Source: Pleomorphomonas koreensis DSM 23070 (GTDB lineage Bacteria; Pseudomonadota; Alphaproteobacteria; Rhizobiales; Pleomorphomonadaceae). Taken from it: a stretch of 64,000 bases of DNA. Numbering within the stretch: the stretch's first letter is position 1; each line of letters starts with the position of its first letter. The DNA lies in NCBI RefSeq assembly GCF_000425185.1, contig NZ_AULH01000014.1, forward strand, positions 62,001 through 126,000, in the 5' to 3' direction. Below are positions 39,745-48,943 of the stretch, piece after piece. The notes under the pieces are model-generated. The model made no database searches. It saw only the letters and a list, made by a program, of their open reading frames with translations, and had not been told where the DNA came from. Position numbers and translations under genes: made by a program.

Positions 39745-40623
39745 TCAGCGCGTCGGCACCGGCGTCGGGCCGCGATAGTCGTAGAAGCCGCGCTGCGTCT
39801 TGCGGCCGAGCCAGCCGGCCTCGACGTATTTCACCAGCAGCGGACAGGGGCGATACTTGCTGTCGGCGAGACCGTCGTGCAGCACCTGCATGATGGAGAG
39901 GCAGGTGTCGAGGCCGATGAAATCGGCGAGCTGCAACGGTCCCATCGGATGGTTGGCGCCGAGCCGCATGGCGGTGTCGATGGAATCGACCGTGCCGACG
40001 CCCTCGTAGAGCACGTAGATCGCCTCGTTGATCATCGGCAGCAGAATGCGGTTGACCATGAAGGCCGGGAAATCCTCGGAGACGGCCACTGTCTTGCCGA
40101 GCTTGGAGACGAAATTCCGCGCTGCCTCGAAGGTCTCGTCCTCGGTGGCGATGCCGCGTACCAGCTCGACGAGCTGCATCACCGGCACCGGGTTCATGAA
40201 GTGGATGCCGATGAAGCGCTCGGGACGGTCGGTGGAGGCGGCGAGGCGGGTGATGGAGATCGACGAGGTGTTGGTGCCGATCATCGCCTCGGGCTTCAGC
40301 TCCGGACAGAGCCGGCTGAGCGCCTTGCGCTTGATGGTCTCGTTCTCGGTCACCGCCTCGATGACCAGATCGGTGTCGGCGAAGCCGTCGAGGTCGTCGA
40401 GCAGGCGGATGCGGGCGAGCGCCTCGCGCCGCTGCTCCTCGGTGATCTTCTTGGAAGCCACCTGCCGGCCGAGGTTGGCGGACACGACCTCGAGGCAAGC
40501 CTCGAGCCGGTCGCGCGCCGTGTCGTGGAGCGCCACGTCGAGACCGGCGAGGGCGCAGACATGCGCAATGCCGGAGCCCATCTGACCCGCGCCCATGACG
40601 CCGATCGACTTGATTTCAATCAT
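39745..40623 (-). CDS. hbd: 3-hydroxybutyryl-CoA dehydrogenase
   Basis: NAD(P)-dependent oxidation of 3-hydroxyacyl-CoA, 292 aa. The N-terminal Rossmann motif [17 protein letters not shown], the catalytic His in [16 protein letters not shown], and the C-terminal domain [15 protein letters not shown] are typical of Hbd/PaaH. The ATG at 40623 has GAGG seven bases upstream. It lies 72 bases after etfA in the same orientation, consistent with an etfBA-hbd operon linking beta-oxidation or butanoate metabolism to the quinone pool. Confidence 0.93.
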   Translation of the reverse strand: MIEIKSIGVMGAGQMGSGIAHVCALAGLDVALHDTARDRLEACLEVVSANLGRQVASKKITEEQRREALARIRLLDDLDGFADTDLVIEAVTENETIKRKALSRLCPELKPEAMIGTNTSSISITRLAASTDRPERFIGIHFMNPVPVMQLVELVRGIATEDETFEAARNFVSKLGKTVAVSEDFPAFMVNRILLPMINEAIYVLYEGVGTVDSIDTAMRLGANHPMGPLQLADFIGLDTCLSIMQVLHDGLADSKYRPCPLLVKYVEAGWLGRKTQRGFYDYRGPTPVPTR

Positions 40624-40695
40624 TGAAGTCCTCGACCCTCTCGGATGGCGCCGGCCGGCGGCGCCCCCTCTTGACACGTATCAGGTCATTCTAGC

Positions 40696-41634
40696 TCAAC
40701 CAAGCGCCTTCGTCAGCTCCGGCACGATCTCGTTGAGGTCGCCGACGAGGCCGAAGTCGGCGATCTGGAAGATCGGCGCCTCGGGATCCTTGTTGATGGC
40801 GACGATCACCTTGGCGTCCTTCATGCCGGCGACGTGCTGGATGGCGCCGGAGATGCCGATGGCGACGTAGAGGTCGGGCGACACCGCCTTGCCGGTCTGG
40901 CCGACCTGCCAGTCGTTGGGGGCGTAGCCGGCGTCGACGGCGGCGCGGCTGGCGCCGACCGCCGCGCCGAGCCGGTCGGCCAGCGGCAGCAGCAGTTCGC
41001 GGAACCGCTCCTCCGAGCCGAGCGCCCGGCCGCCCGACACCACGACGCGCGCCGAGGTCAGCTCCGGCCGGTCGGCCTCGGAGAACTGCTCGCCGACGAA
41101 GGCGGACAGGCCGGGATCGGCCGGCACGGCCACCGCCTCGATCGGCGCCGGCGCCCGTTCGGCGCCCGGCGTCGGCCGGAAGGAGGCGGTGCGGACGGTG
41201 ACGACGCGGATCGGATCGGCCGAACGCACGGTGACCACGGCGTTGCCGGCGTAGGTCGGCCGCTCGAAGGTGTCGGGGGCGAGCACGGCGGTGACGTCGG
41301 ACAGCTGCATGACGTCGAGCAGCGCGGCGGCGCGCGGCAGGGCGTTCTTGAAGGTCGAGGTCGCGGGTGCCAGCAGCACGCCATAGGCCGGGGCGAGCGA
41401 CACGAGGAGCGCGGCGAGCGGCTCGGCCAGTTCGTGGGCGAGCTGCGGCGCCTCGGCGGTCAGTACGCGGACGACGCCCGGCAGCCGCGCCGCCTCGGCG
41501 GCGGCGCCGGCGACGCCGTCACCGGCGAGGAGCACGTGGATGTCGTCGCCGACGGCAAGCGCGGCGGTCAGCGCCTTCAGCGTGGCGTCCTTGAGGTGAG
41601 CGCCGTCGTGGGCGGCGACGAGAAGGGTGGTCAT
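40696..41634 (-). CDS. etfA: Electron transfer flavoprotein subunit alpha
   Basis: FAD-binding alpha subunit of ETF, which carries electrons from acyl-CoA dehydrogenases to ETF-quinone oxidoreductase. 312 aa; N-terminal alpha/beta domain [14 protein letters not shown] and the diagnostic FAD domain [35 protein letters not shown] and [16 protein letters not shown]. Start at 41634 is 23 bases after the etfB stop, so the two are co-transcribed. Confidence 0.95.
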   Translation of the reverse strand: MTTLLVAAHDGAHLKDATLKALTAALAVGDDIHVLLAGDGVAGAAAEAARLPGVVRVLTAEAPQLAHELAEPLAALLVSLAPAYGVLLAPATSTFKNALPRAAALLDVMQLSDVTAVLAPDTFERPTYAGNAVVTVRSADPIRVVTVRTASFRPTPGAERAPAPIEAVAVPADPGLSAFVGEQFSEADRPELTSARVVVSGGRALGSEERFRELLLPLADRLGAAVGASRAAVDAGYAPNDWQVGQTGKAVSPDLYVAIGISGAIQHVAGMKDAKVIVAINKDPEAPIFQIADFGLVGDLNEIVPELTKALG

Positions 41635-41657
41635 GGCTTTAGCATTCCCCCGAAGGC

Positions 41658-42404
41658 TCAGATGACGCCGGCGGCGTTCAGCCGCTCGATCAGTTCGGCG
41701 ACCGAGCCGAGGCGGACGCCGGCCGGCCGGGCCGGCGGCTCGGCGGTTTTCAGCACGGTCAGGCGAGGCGCCAGATCGACGCCGTACTGGCCGGCGTCGC
41801 GGACATCGACCGGCTTCTTCTTCGCCTTCATGATATTGGGCAGCGAGGCGTAGCGCGGCTCGTTGAGGCGGAGGTCGGCGGTGACGACGGCCGGCAGCGT
41901 CAGCCGCACGGTCTGGAGGCCGCCGTCCACTTCGCGCGTCACCTCGATGGCATCCGTGCCGAGGGCGAGCTTTGATGCGAAGGTGCCCTGCGGCCAGCCG
42001 AGCAGGGCGGCCAGCATCTGGCCAGTCTGGTTGCTGTCGTCGTCGATCGCCTGCTTGCCGAGGATGACGAGGCCGGGCGCCTCCTCGGCGACCACAGCCT
42101 TCAGGAGCTTGGCGACGGCCAGCGGTTCCACCGGGCCGGCCGCCTCGATGACGATGCCGCGATCGGCGCCCATGGCCAGCGCCGTGCGCACCGTCTCCTG
42201 CGCTTCCTTCGGACCGATCGACACGGCGACCACCTCGGAGGCGGCGCCCGCCTCGCGCAGACGCAGCGCTTCCTCGACGGCGATCTCGTCGAAGGGATTC
42301 ATCGACATCTTGACGTTGGCGAGATCGACGCCCGAACCATCGGCCTTGACGCGGATGTTGACGTTGTAGTCGACGACCCGTTTGACGGGCACCAGGATCT
42401 TCAT
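41658..42404 (-). CDS. etfB: Electron transfer flavoprotein subunit beta
   Basis: AMP-binding beta subunit of ETF, 248 aa. The start [19 protein letters not shown] at 42404, the [16 protein letters not shown] block, AMGADRGI and the signature [19 protein letters not shown] are standard. An in-frame ATG at 42413 overlaps the ribosome-binding site GGAGAG and is less likely. First gene of the etfB-etfA-hbd unit. Confidence 0.95.
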   Translation of the reverse strand: MKILVPVKRVVDYNVNIRVKADGSGVDLANVKMSMNPFDEIAVEEALRLREAGAASEVVAVSIGPKEAQETVRTALAMGADRGIVIEAAGPVEPLAVAKLLKAVVAEEAPGLVILGKQAIDDDSNQTGQMLAALLGWPQGTFASKLALGTDAIEVTREVDGGLQTVRLTLPAVVTADLRLNEPRYASLPNIMKAKKKPVDVRDAGQYGVDLAPRLTVLKTAEPPARPAGVRLGSVAELIERLNAAGVI

Positions 42405-42737
42405 CGGAACCATCTCTCCGGAGAGCGGGGCGAGGGCCGAAACGGCCGGTGGCGGGCGGATTTGACGCGCGAGGCGAGACCGTAGCGGCCGTCCGCGCCG
42501 TCGTCAACGGCGGGCTGAAGCGCGTTTTTTGCCTGCCTCAGGCGCCGGAAGCCGCTGGCGCGGCTGCCGGTTTTCTGCCTCGGTCGCCGGCGGACCTCCG
42601 GTCCTTGGCGTCCGCTCCGCTTTTTCGTCTTTCGGGGCTTCGTCCCGAAAGACCCGCTTCGGGCGCCGCCGCCTGGCGCCGGAAACCGCTGGCGCGACCT
42701 TCAGGAGACTGTTCTGCGGGCAGGGGCCTTGAAGCGG
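42405..42737. other. Intergenic region with dispersed hairpin repeat
   Basis: 333 bases between etfB (its leader side) and the stop of the DUF4175 gene, both minus strand. The left part holds the etfB leader. The centre holds a hairpin repeat also found at 63.4 kb, flanked by two near-identical segments GGCGCCGGAAGCCGCTGGCG (42541) and GGCGCCGGAAACCGCTGGCG (42675). No protein-coding frame is credible. Confidence 0.7.
42584..42690. repeat. Dispersed intergenic hairpin repeat, copy 1
   Basis: Copy 1 of an element whose core is a perfect 10-bp stem GTCTTTCGGG (42627-42636) and CCCGAAAGAC (42644-42653) with loop GCTTCGT. Left flank TCGCCGGCGGACCTCCGG, then a CCGCTTTTT run; right flank CCCGCTTC and GGCGCCGGAAACCGCT. 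Copy 2 at 63398-63504 matches nearly base for base across the core. Function is unknown; mRNA end processing or a palindromic mobile unit are possible. Confidence 0.8.
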
Positions 42738-45137
42738 TCAGAAGGGAGCGATCAGCCGGCGGAGATAGTCGAGTTCCAGCGCCGGGCGGCCGGGATCGGC
42801 ATAGCGGCGGCGCAGCTCCTCCAGGAGCTTGCGCGCCCGCTGCACCTCGATCTCGCCGGGCACGCGGGTGCTGTCGCCGAAATCGGGGCCACGCCGGCCG
42901 GTCGGCCGGCCGAGCGGATCGGTGCCGCCGTTGGCCAGGCCGCCGGGCTCGCCGCGGCCCTGCATCAACTGGCGGGCGCCGCGCCGCAGCGCGTCGAGGG
43001 CGGTGCCCTGGTCGCCCACCGCCGTTTCGGCGTCGCCGGAACCGAGGCTGCGGCCGGCGTCCTGCATGGCGCGGCCGGCGCCCTGCAGGCCGTCCTCGCC
43101 GCTACCCGGCTGGCCGCCGGGCAGGCCGGCCATCAGCTCGTTGAGGCGGCGAGCCAGTTCCGCCTGCTCCCTGGCGAGGCCGTCGAGCACCTGCCGGTCG
43201 CCGCTGTCGTCGCCGAATTCCTCGCCGGCATAGCCGTCGGGCGTCAGCTTGTGGGTGCGGTTCTGCAGGTCCTGCTGGCGGCGGATGATGTCGGCGAGCG
43301 CGTCGAGCGTCGGATCGCTCTGGCTGCCGGACTGCGGCCTGGCGACCTGCAGGCCGGACAGGATGTCGTCGAGCCGCGACAACAGCTCGGCGGCGGCGTC
43401 GCGTTCGCCGAGCTTGCCGAGTTCGCGCATGCGGTCGACGAGGTTCTTGAGATCGTCGCCGGTGACGCGCTGGCCGCCCCGCTGCTCGAGGTCGCCGAGG
43501 CGGGAGGGATTGCCGGCCGCCGTCTCGGCCATCGCCTTCAGATAGTCGTCGAGGGCGGCCTTCAGTTCGTCGGCAAGGCGGGCGATCTCCTCGGGCGGGG
43601 CGCCGCTCTCCAACGCCGTCTTCAGCGCGTCGCGGGCGGCGGCGAGGCGCTGTTCGACCGGCGCCAGATCGCCGGCCTCGATGGCCAGCGCCATCTGCCA
43701 GAGATAGTCGAGCGCCGACTTCAGCTCGGCATCGTCGCGGGCGAGCAGGATGCGGTTGCGGGCGACGCGCAGGCCGAGCACCTCGCCGGCGCCGCTGAGG
43801 AAGGGCGCGCCGAGGTCGCCCAGCGTCTCGAAGGTGGCGGCCACCTCCTTGGCGCGGTTGGCGTCGCCGGCCAGCAAGCGCCGCTGTTCGGCAATGGCAG
43901 CGGCGAGCGGGTTGCGGAACGGCCGGGCCGGCAGGTCGATGACGAGCGGCGGCGTCTCGGCCACCTGGCCGGCGTCGTCGCGCGCTTCCAGCGTCAGGCG
44001 GACGCGGCTGCCGGCCAGCGGATGGGTGGTGAGGTCGGCGGTGGCGACGGCGCGCGTCTCGCCACGGCGCGGCAGGGCGAGCGGCACGTCGGAGAGGGCA
44101 ACGAGCGGCCGGGCGCCGGCCGGCAATTCGGGCGCCAGCACGGCGCGGGCGGCGGCGACGCCGTAGTCGTCCTCCGCCGCGTAAGTGAGGCGGAGGGCGC
44201 CGCGGGCGGTGGCGGCCGGCTGCTCCAGGAGGCGAATCTCCGGTGGCTTGTCGGCCGTGATGGCGATCGGCAGATCGAAGGGCGACAGGCCGCCGCCCGA
44301 CAGCGTCAGCCGGCCGGAGGCGGCGAGGCGATACTCGTAGGCGATCTGCCCGGCCGTCGGCGACCGGCCGGCGAGGGTGACCGGCGGCTTGTCGGCCTCG
44401 GCGAAGGCGACGGCCGGCGAGCCGACGCCGGCGAGCCGCACAGCCAGCATGGTGCCTTCCGGCAGCACGACCGGCGCGGCGGCGGCGCCGTTGGCCGTCA
44501 CCAGGGCACGCGGCGACAGGTTTGTATAGGCCGGCGGGCTCGCCCAGACGTCGACGCGGATGTCGGATGGCGCGGCGGCCGGCAGGCGGAAGGCGGCGGC
44601 GAGCGGTCCGAGGTGGTCGGCGGTGGCGAAGAAGCCGACGATGACCGCCAGGAAGACGGCGGCCCGCAAGGCGTAGGGATCGGCGCGGTCGAGACGCGGC
44701 GACGGCAGCCGGGGCCGCAGGGTGGTCAGACGTGCCAGGAGACGCCGGCGGTGAGCCTGCCACAGCGCGTCGGCCGTGGCGTCGCCGGGCATTGCCGGCC
44801 GGTCGAGGAAGGCGCTGAGCGGCCGATGCGGCACGCCGCGTTCCAGCCGGTCGGCGGCCTGCCGGCGGTCCGGCCGGGGCGTCCGCAGGAGATTGACGAG
44901 AGCGAACAGCAGGGCGACGGCGAACAGGCCGGCGGCGGCGAGACGGAGGGCGGCGGGCAGCCGCTCGAAGGCGCCGAGCCAGGCGAGCGCCAGGAAGGCG
45001 CCGGCGATCGACAGCAGCAGCGCCAGGCGCGGCCACAGGCCCTCCCAGACGAGCGCCAGACCGGAGAGCGCCACGGCGCGCGACGCTTCGGGCGGCAGGC
45101 CGTCCCGGTGGTCGGGCTGGTGCGGTGCGTCTGTCAT
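42738..45137 (-). CDS. TIGR02302/DUF4175 family membrane protein
   Basis: 799-residue alphaproteobacterial envelope protein of unknown function. Two membrane spans near residues 37-85 and another near 170-190, then a periplasmic region beginning VDVWASPPAYTN and KPPEIRL, and a long Q/E/D-rich helical C-terminal half (residues ~450-750) with Gly/Gln-rich linkers. This matches TIGR02302. ATG at 45137 with GGGAAGG upstream. In relatives it often lies beside lysA; here it is about 5.4 kb from lysA and on the opposite strand. Confidence 0.85.
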   Translation of the reverse strand: MTDAPHQPDHRDGLPPEASRAVALSGLALVWEGLWPRLALLLSIAGAFLALAWLGAFERLPAALRLAAAGLFAVALLFALVNLLRTPRPDRRQAADRLERGVPHRPLSAFLDRPAMPGDATADALWQAHRRRLLARLTTLRPRLPSPRLDRADPYALRAAVFLAVIVGFFATADHLGPLAAAFRLPAAAPSDIRVDVWASPPAYTNLSPRALVTANGAAAAPVVLPEGTMLAVRLAGVGSPAVAFAEADKPPVTLAGRSPTAGQIAYEYRLAASGRLTLSGGGLSPFDLPIAITADKPPEIRLLEQPAATARGALRLTYAAEDDYGVAAARAVLAPELPAGARPLVALSDVPLALPRRGETRAVATADLTTHPLAGSRVRLTLEARDDAGQVAETPPLVIDLPARPFRNPLAAAIAEQRRLLAGDANRAKEVAATFETLGDLGAPFLSGAGEVLGLRVARNRILLARDDAELKSALDYLWQMALAIEAGDLAPVEQRLAAARDALKTALESGAPPEEIARLADELKAALDDYLKAMAETAAGNPSRLGDLEQRGGQRVTGDDLKNLVDRMRELGKLGERDAAAELLSRLDDILSGLQVARPQSGSQSDPTLDALADIIRRQQDLQNRTHKLTPDGYAGEEFGDDSGDRQVLDGLAREQAELARRLNELMAGLPGGQPGSGEDGLQGAGRAMQDAGRSLGSGDAETAVGDQGTALDALRRGARQLMQGRGEPGGLANGGTDPLGRPTGRRGPDFGDSTRVPGEIEVQRARKLLEELRRRYADPGRPALELDYLRRLIAPF

Positions 45138-45327
45138 CGAGCCTTCCCTGGCTGTGTCCTGTGGGTCACTTTAGAGGTGAATTGGGCCGAAGATAAGGGT
45201 GTCGCCGCATTCTGGCCGCCTTCGGGGGACAACGGGTAAGCGCCGGCCGCGCCGCCGCCTTTGCGGAAAGCGCGACCTTCGGCTAAGATCACTGGTCCGT
45301 GGACGACCGTTTTCCGGGAAGAAAGCC

Positions 45328-46458
45328 TTGCCGACGATATCCGGCCCGCGTGGCCGCGCCCGCCGTCTTTTCCGCCTCGCCCTGGCGCTGCCGCTGTTCC
45401 TGAGCCTCGCCGGCGGCGCCGGAGCCGCTCCGTATCTCGCCGTCGACCTCGCCACCGGCGCGGTGCTGGCCGAGAACCAGAGCTTCGATCCCTGGTATCC
45501 CGCCTCGATCACCAAGCTGATGACCGTCTACGTGACGCTCTCCGCCATCAAGGCCGGCGAGCTGAAGGGCGATTCCGGCGTGGTGATGACGCCGGCCTCG
45601 ACGCGCGAGCAGCCCTCGAAGATGGGCTTCAAGCCGGGAACGGTGCTGACCATCAACACGGCGCTCCGCATCATCATGGTCAAGTCGGCCAATGATGTCT
45701 CCTATGCGCTGGCCGAAAGGGTGGGCGGCGGCCTGCCCGGTTTCGTCGCCCGCATGAACGCCGCCGCCGCCCGCCTCGGCATGACCGGCACGCATTTCAA
45801 CAACGCCAACGGCCTGCCCGACCCCGGCCAGTGGACGACGGCGCGCGACTACGCGCTGCTCGCCCGGGCGCTGATCAGCGAGTTCCCCGGCTATCAGGAG
45901 CTATATCGCACCACGGCGCTGTCGCTCGGCGGCAAGATCATCCAGAACCACAACAACCTTCTCGAGCGCTATCCGGGCTCCGACGGCATGAAGACCGGCT
46001 TCATCTGCTCGTCCGGCTTCAACGTGGTGGCGACGGCGACGCGCAACGGCCGCCGGGTGCTGACCATCGTGCTGGGCGGCAAGACGGCCAGGGAGCGCGA
46101 CGAGCTGGCGGCCAACCTGCTTGAAGCCTCGTTCCGTACGCCGGCCACCGCGGCGTCGGTGACGCTCGACCGCCTCACGCCGCGCGGGCCGGTGGCGACC
46201 ACCGTCGCCGACATGCGCGACCTCGCCTGCCCCAAGCGCAAGAAGGGCGCCAAGGCGCCGGTCGGCGAGGATCTCGGCGACGGCGACGACAACCAGCCGG
46301 CCAGCTACCTGGTGCCGCGCTTCAAGGTGATGGACCCGATCCCCATCAGCCTCGGCGGCGCCAGCGACATGCCCGACCCGGTGGAGCCGGTGGTCGAGGC
46401 CAAGGCCGACAAGCCGGCCGTCGCCGTGCCGCTGCCGCTGCCGAAACCCGCCCGCTGA
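45328..46458 (+). CDS. D-alanyl-D-alanine carboxypeptidase (peptidase S11)
   Basis: Periplasmic D,D-carboxypeptidase trimming peptidoglycan pentapeptides, 376 aa. Signal peptide residues 1-34. The active-site triad motifs are SITK (60-63), SAN in KSANDVSYA, and KTG in DGMKTGFICSSG. The C-terminal ~90 residues are Pro/Lys/Ala-rich and do not look like a full PBP5 C-terminal domain. TTG start at 45328 is chosen by the GGGAAGA ribosome-binding site and signal peptide. The CobW gene follows 22 bases later, suggesting an operon. Confidence 0.9.
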   Translation: MPTISGPRGRARRLFRLALALPLFLSLAGGAGAAPYLAVDLATGAVLAENQSFDPWYPASITKLMTVYVTLSAIKAGELKGDSGVVMTPASTREQPSKMGFKPGTVLTINTALRIIMVKSANDVSYALAERVGGGLPGFVARMNAAAARLGMTGTHFNNANGLPDPGQWTTARDYALLARALISEFPGYQELYRTTALSLGGKIIQNHNNLLERYPGSDGMKTGFICSSGFNVVATATRNGRRVLTIVLGGKTARERDELAANLLEASFRTPATAASVTLDRLTPRGPVATTVADMRDLACPKRKKGAKAPVGEDLGDGDDNQPASYLVPRFKVMDPIPISLGGASDMPDPVEPVVEAKADKPAVAVPLPLPKPAR

Positions 46459-46480
46459 CCCCTTGCCGAGGACCGAGGCC

Positions 46481-47710
46481 GTGCCCGAAGCCGTGACCGA
46501 AACCGAGCGCCCGCGCGGGGCAAGGCCCGCCATCCCCGTGACGATCCTCACCGGCTTCCTCGGGGCCGGCAAGACCAGCCTCATCAACCGTCTGGTCCAC
46601 GATCCGGCGCTGGCCGGCACCGGCTTCATCATCAACGAGTTCGGCGAGATCGGCATCGACCACCTGCTGGTCGAGGCGGCCGACGACGGCATCGTCGAGC
46701 TGTCGTCGGGGTGCCTGTGCTGCACGGTGCGCGGCGAACTGGTGACGACGCTGGAGAATTTCCTGCGCGGGCTCGATAACGGCCGCATAGAGACGCTCTC
46801 CCGCATCGTCATCGAGACCACCGGCCTCGCCGATCCCGTGCCGGTGCTGGCGACGCTGACCGCCCATCCCTACCTGTCGCTGCGCTATGCGGTGGACGGG
46901 GTGATCACCGTCGTCGACGCGGTCAACGGCGAGCGCACGCTCGACGAGCATCCGGAGGCGGTGAAGCAGGCGGCGGTGGCCGACCGGCTGGTGATCGCCA
47001 AGGCCGACCTCGCCGAGGGCGCGGCGCGGCTGCCGGCATTGACGCGGCGGCTGAAGGCGCTCAATCCCGGCGCGCCGCTGGTCGACGCCGCCGCGGCCAC
47101 GCCGGCCGACCTCCTCGATTGCGGCCTGTTCGATCCCGCCACCAAGACGGCCGACGTGCGGCGCTGGCTCAATGCCGAAGCCTTCGAGGCGCACACCCAT
47201 CATGATCACCATCATCATCATGGGCACCATCATGACCACGACTGCGCCGGCGAGGCTTGCGACCATCCGGACCATCATCACCACCATGGTCATGAGGATG
47301 GCGGGCATGACCACAGCCGACACGACGGCGTCCGCGCCTTCTCGCTGGTCGCCGACCAGGCGGTACCGGCCGGCGCCGTCGAGATGTTCCTGGAGCTATT
47401 GCGCGCCGCCCACGGGCCGAAGCTGTTGCGCCTCAAGGGGGTGATCCGGCTGGCCGACGATCCCGACCGGCCGCTGGTCGTCCATGCCGTGCAGGAGCTG
47501 TTCCATCCGCCGCTGCGTCTCGCCGCCTGGCCGGATGCCGATCATCGGACGCGGCTGGTGTTCATCACCCGCGATCTGCCCGAGGATGAGGTGCGGCGGC
47601 TGTTCGACGCCTTCTGCGGCGTGCTCGCCCCCGACACGCCCGACCGCGCGGCGATGACCGACAGTCCGCTGTCGCTTTCCGGCTTCACGCCGCCATCGCG
47701 GCGAGCCTGA
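46481..47710 (+). CDS. CobW/ZNG1-type metallochaperone GTPase with His-rich segment
   Basis: G3E-family P-loop GTPase that moves Zn2+ or Co2+ to target proteins, 409 aa. Walker A GFLGAGKTS is at 25-33, the metal-binding CLCC motif at about 77-80, and the guanine-specificity region near VIAKADL. Between the GTPase and CobW C-terminal domains (about 237-283) lies an extreme His tract with two interspersed Cys. GTG at 46481 is preferred for its upstream GAGG; TTG at 46463 is also possible. Directly downstream of a D,D-carboxypeptidase. Confidence 0.88.
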   Translation: MPEAVTETERPRGARPAIPVTILTGFLGAGKTSLINRLVHDPALAGTGFIINEFGEIGIDHLLVEAADDGIVELSSGCLCCTVRGELVTTLENFLRGLDNGRIETLSRIVIETTGLADPVPVLATLTAHPYLSLRYAVDGVITVVDAVNGERTLDEHPEAVKQAAVADRLVIAKADLAEGAARLPALTRRLKALNPGAPLVDAAAATPADLLDCGLFDPATKTADVRRWLNAEAFEAHTHHDHHHHHGHHHDHDCAGEACDHPDHHHHHGHEDGGHDHSRHDGVRAFSLVADQAVPAGAVEMFLELLRAAHGPKLLRLKGVIRLADDPDRPLVVHAVQELFHPPLRLAAWPDADHRTRLVFITRDLPEDEVRRLFDAFCGVLAPDTPDRAAMTDSPLSLSGFTPPSRRA

Positions 47711-47795
47711 GGCGCCGTCGGCTAATACGTTGTTTTACGCATGACGGCATTCCGCCGCTTCCGCCTGGCAAGTCGGGAACGCGGAAAGACACAGT

Positions 47796-47804
47796 TTATC
47801 CACA
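47796..47804 (+). promoter_or_regulatory. Perfect DnaA box
   Basis: TTATCCACA matches the strong DnaA-binding consensus TTATNCACA exactly and is followed by a T-run and AT-rich DNA. I find no second strong box nearby, so this is more likely a DnaA-regulated promoter or titration site than an origin. Confidence 0.6.
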
Positions 47805-47917
47805 TTTTTTTATGGGCGCGCTGTTGCTAAAATTTTTTCATATCATTGGCAAAATTGCCATTTCCGGAGGTAATTTTCATTGTTTACCAACGGTGGCAAA
47901 CTTGCAACGCGGCGCTG

Positions 47918-47932
47918 TTAATGATCCGTTAA
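47918..47932 (+). promoter_or_regulatory. CtrA-type motif TTAA-N7-TTAA
   Basis: TTAATGATCCGTTAACC fits the alphaproteobacterial CtrA box (TTAA, seven bases, TTAAC). It overlaps the inverted repeat CCGTTA-ACCA-TAACGG and lies 85 bases upstream of the small gene at 48017, a location fit for cell-cycle control. Confidence 0.6.
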
Positions 47933-48016
47933 CCATAACGGTTCGATCCTTGGAACCGGAGTGGTCGGGCGTCTCGGGGCGCGCTACGAACTCCCGACCA
48001 AGACGGGATTGAGAAC

Positions 48017-48268
48017 GTGTTGACCATGCTTGCCAAGCCGGAACCGTTCCTGTTTTCGTGGATGGACGGCGACCACGTGGTGGTCGTCCGCGTCGTCGAG
48101 GTGTCGCACCAGCGGGCGCTGGCTCGCTTCCGCGCCATGAGCACCACCGAACGCCGCAAGGCGACGGTCACCCGCCGCGAGGGCGACGTCGACCATCTCG
48201 ACCGCCTCACCGGCTGGTTCGAGCGCCAGTTGCCGCGCGTCGGCTTCCCCCGCCGCAGCCACGCCTGA
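48017..48268 (+). CDS. Small conserved-looking protein of unknown function
   Basis: 83 residues that I do not recognise: a compact N-terminal part (FLFSWMDGDHVVVVRVVEV) that could be a small beta-barrel or sheet, then a basic helical part (HQRALARFRAMSTTERRK, VTRREGDVDHLDRL, WFERQLPRV). Net basic, no signal peptide. Starts at GTG 48017 or ATG 48026; GGGA is upstream of the first. The elaborate upstream region with DnaA and CtrA sites suggests cell-cycle-linked expression. Ends eight bases before the convergent tlpA stop. Confidence 0.65.
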   Translation: MLTMLAKPEPFLFSWMDGDHVVVVRVVEVSHQRALARFRAMSTTERRKATVTRREGDVDHLDRLTGWFERQLPRVGFPRRSHA

Positions 48269-48276
48269 CTGCGTTC

Positions 48277-48912
48277 TCACTGCGACCTGACTGCCGCCTC
48301 GACGAGCGCCAGCGCCGCCGGCGAGTCCCATTGCGCCGGGCCGGCCAGTGAGGCCAGCGCACAGCCGTCGCGATCGACTACGAAGGTGGTCGGCAGACCG
48401 AACACCAGCCCCTTCGACTTCAGCGCGTTGAAGGCGGCCATCTCCGGGTCGCGCAGGTCGATGAGCGACGTGGCGCCGATGTCGGCGAGAAAGCGGCTCG
48501 GCTTGTCCGGTCCGCCGACGTCGACGTTGAGGGCGGCCACCGCGAAGTCGCCGCCGCCCCGCTTCTCCTGAAGGGATTGAAGGTGCGGCATCTCGGTGCG
48601 GCAGGGCACGCACCAGGTCGCCCACATGTTGAGGACAAGCGTGCGGTTGCCGAGGTCGGCGAGGCGGCGTTCGCCGCCGTCGGGGGCGCGGAGGACGAGG
48701 GTTGACAGGTCGGCCGGCCGGTCGGCGACCAGCAGCGCCGACAGGTCGCCGGTGGCGAAGGGCTTTAGCTTCGCCGCGGCGGCCGCCTTGGCGGCGCAGC
48801 GGCCGCCGCTCTCGACAGCGCCCCTCTCCGTCACGTATACCGCAGCGAGGCCGGCGGCCACCGCAACGATCGCCATCGCGGCGAAGGCGCGGCGGGAAGG
48901 CTTGAACGGCAT
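48277..48912 (-). CDS. tlpA: TlpA-type thioredoxin-fold disulfide reductase
   Basis: Membrane-anchored periplasmic thiol:disulfide reductase, 211 aa. One N-terminal membrane anchor (residues ~10-28), then a thioredoxin fold with the active site WATWCVPC (Cys101, Cys104) and cis-Pro region GLPTTFVVD. TlpA/CcmG-like proteins reduce apocytochrome c or oxidase copper-site cysteines. Start at 48912 with GAGGA upstream. Divergent from argH by 31 bases, a neighbour pairing common in this order. Confidence 0.88.
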   Translation of the reverse strand: MPFKPSRRAFAAMAIVAVAAGLAAVYVTERGAVESGGRCAAKAAAAAKLKPFATGDLSALLVADRPADLSTLVLRAPDGGERRLADLGNRTLVLNMWATWCVPCRTEMPHLQSLQEKRGGGDFAVAALNVDVGGPDKPSRFLADIGATSLIDLRDPEMAAFNALKSKGLVFGLPTTFVVDRDGCALASLAGPAQWDSPAALALVEAAVRSQ

Positions 48913-48943
48913 CGATCGATCCTCGTTTCCTGGAGTGCACCCG

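Larger units (their letters stand above)
47711..48016. promoter_or_regulatory. AT-rich control region with DnaA box, CtrA motif and palindromes
   Basis: 306 bases, strikingly AT-rich for this genome, between the CobW gene and a small unknown gene. Contents in order: DnaA box at 47796-47804, A/T runs (47805-47845), palindrome TGGCAA-AA-TTGCCA at 47847-47860, a related element TGGCAAACTTGCAA at 47894-47907, a TTAA-N7-TTAA motif at 47918-47932, and inverted repeat CCGTTA-ACCA-TAACGG at 47926-47941. A 66-codon frame from 47812 is not convincing. Confidence 0.7.

Noticed and set aside
47191-47328. CAT/CAC-rich stretch as a microsatellite or CRISPR-like repeat
   Set aside because: It is in frame within the CobW gene and encodes its His-rich metal-binding segment; unit spacing is irregular.
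47812-48012. 66-codon open frame in the AT-rich control region
   Set aside because: No ribosome-binding site, it runs through the palindromes and the CtrA motif, and its composition is not coding-like.
47711-48016. Chromosome origin of replication
   Set aside because: Only one strong DnaA box is visible and the usual alphaproteobacterial origin neighbours (hemE, parAB, dnaA, repABC) are absent. I keep it as a regulatory region instead.
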